Assembly: GCA_963920635.1 (NCBI GenBank)
Contig: OY987305.1
Coordinates: forward strand, 27,490,876-27,554,875
Direction: 5' to 3'
DNA from: Pseudeuparius sepicola
Lineage: Eukaryota; Arthropoda; Insecta; Coleoptera; Anthribidae
Length of the DNA: 64,000 bases
Part shown: positions 63,847 through 64,000 of the stretch, in pieces
Position numbering within the stretch: the first letter of the stretch is position 1
How the letters are laid out: each line of letters opens with the position of its first letter
Notes under the pieces: generated by a model
Told to the model about the DNA's origin: nothing
Databases searched by the model: none
The model's input: the letters and a program-made list of their open reading frames with translations, nothing else
Made by a program: the position numbers and the translations under genes

Positions 63847-64000
63847 CTAGGACGAGTGAGGGGTGCTAAGCTCTTGAGAGCTTTATATATAGATCGTTCG
63901 CGTCAGCAGTTTCACATTTCCTAGAATTTTTTTTACAAAAAGACCTTGGTCTAAAACAACTTAGTTACCAAGTTCCCCCTCCATTTTTTTATTAAATAGG

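Overview
The window looks like transposon-rich intergenic or heterochromatic DNA of an arthropod, probably an insect. Reasons: it holds Ty3/Gypsy, BEL/Pao, Jockey-like, Dong/R4-like, Penelope-like and FLYWCH/MULE remnants side by side; several promoters pair a TATA box with a TCAGT-type initiator about 30 bp downstream; and the only long ORFs are viral or transposon-like, apart from one repeat protein of unknown origin. No rRNA, tRNA or CRISPR was seen. All family calls come from reading motifs by eye; no database search was possible.

Centrepiece, 7580-23759: a 16,180-bp Polinton/Maverick of adintovirus type, with exact ends. It has 6-bp target duplications (TCTGGT, 7574-7579 and 23760-23765) and about 668-bp terminal inverted repeats (TIRs) that differ by two substitutions and a C-run length. 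Each TIR carries one copy of a small gene. Rightward genes between the TIRs are: a PLA2-domain minor virion protein, an adenain-like protease, a penton-like minor capsid protein, a small conserved-looking ORF, the major capsid protein, an unknown Cys/His-rich protein, a BIR-RING IAP homologue, a packaging ATPase, an unknown protein, an integrase with a chromodomain, and another unknown. A protein-primed type DNA polymerase B reads leftward, followed by a 0.9-kb A-tract minisatellite. Replication (PolB), integration (integrase), virion building (capsid proteins, protease, ATPase, PLA2 protein) and host control (IAP) are all represented. In-frame stops break PLA2 (two), integrase (one) and PolB (one), so this copy looks recently inserted and recently dead.

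The element sits inside a minus-strand ORF made of 420-bp (140-codon) tandem repeats with AT-hook-like motifs. The two halves lie at 5090-7579 and 23760-25520.

Left flank (1-5 kb): a 30-bp coding repeat, a Penelope-like remnant, and a 2.1-kb TIR DNA transposon carrying a nested foldback MITE. Middle (25.5-36.5 kb): a long GTGACC-rich tandem repeat (26.95-28.13 kb), BEL gag, a fragment of another protein-primed PolB, a Gypsy gag split by a MITE, a Jockey-like retrotransposon and a MULE fragment. From 36.5 to 48.8 kb: five Dong/R4-type copies, three of them head to tail at TAA/ATT tracts, next to a FLYWCH-MULE N-terminus.

From 51 kb: a Ty3/Gypsy gag-pol relic, then (about 53.04-63.8 kb) a second, diverged and decayed Polinton with a different gene order: integrase, unknown and ATPase on minus; PLA2, protease-MCP remnant and the Cys/His gene on plus; another unknown and PolB on minus. 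The window ends in a 1,610-bp tandem duplication. Comparing the two elements shows which unknown genes are conserved between lineages.
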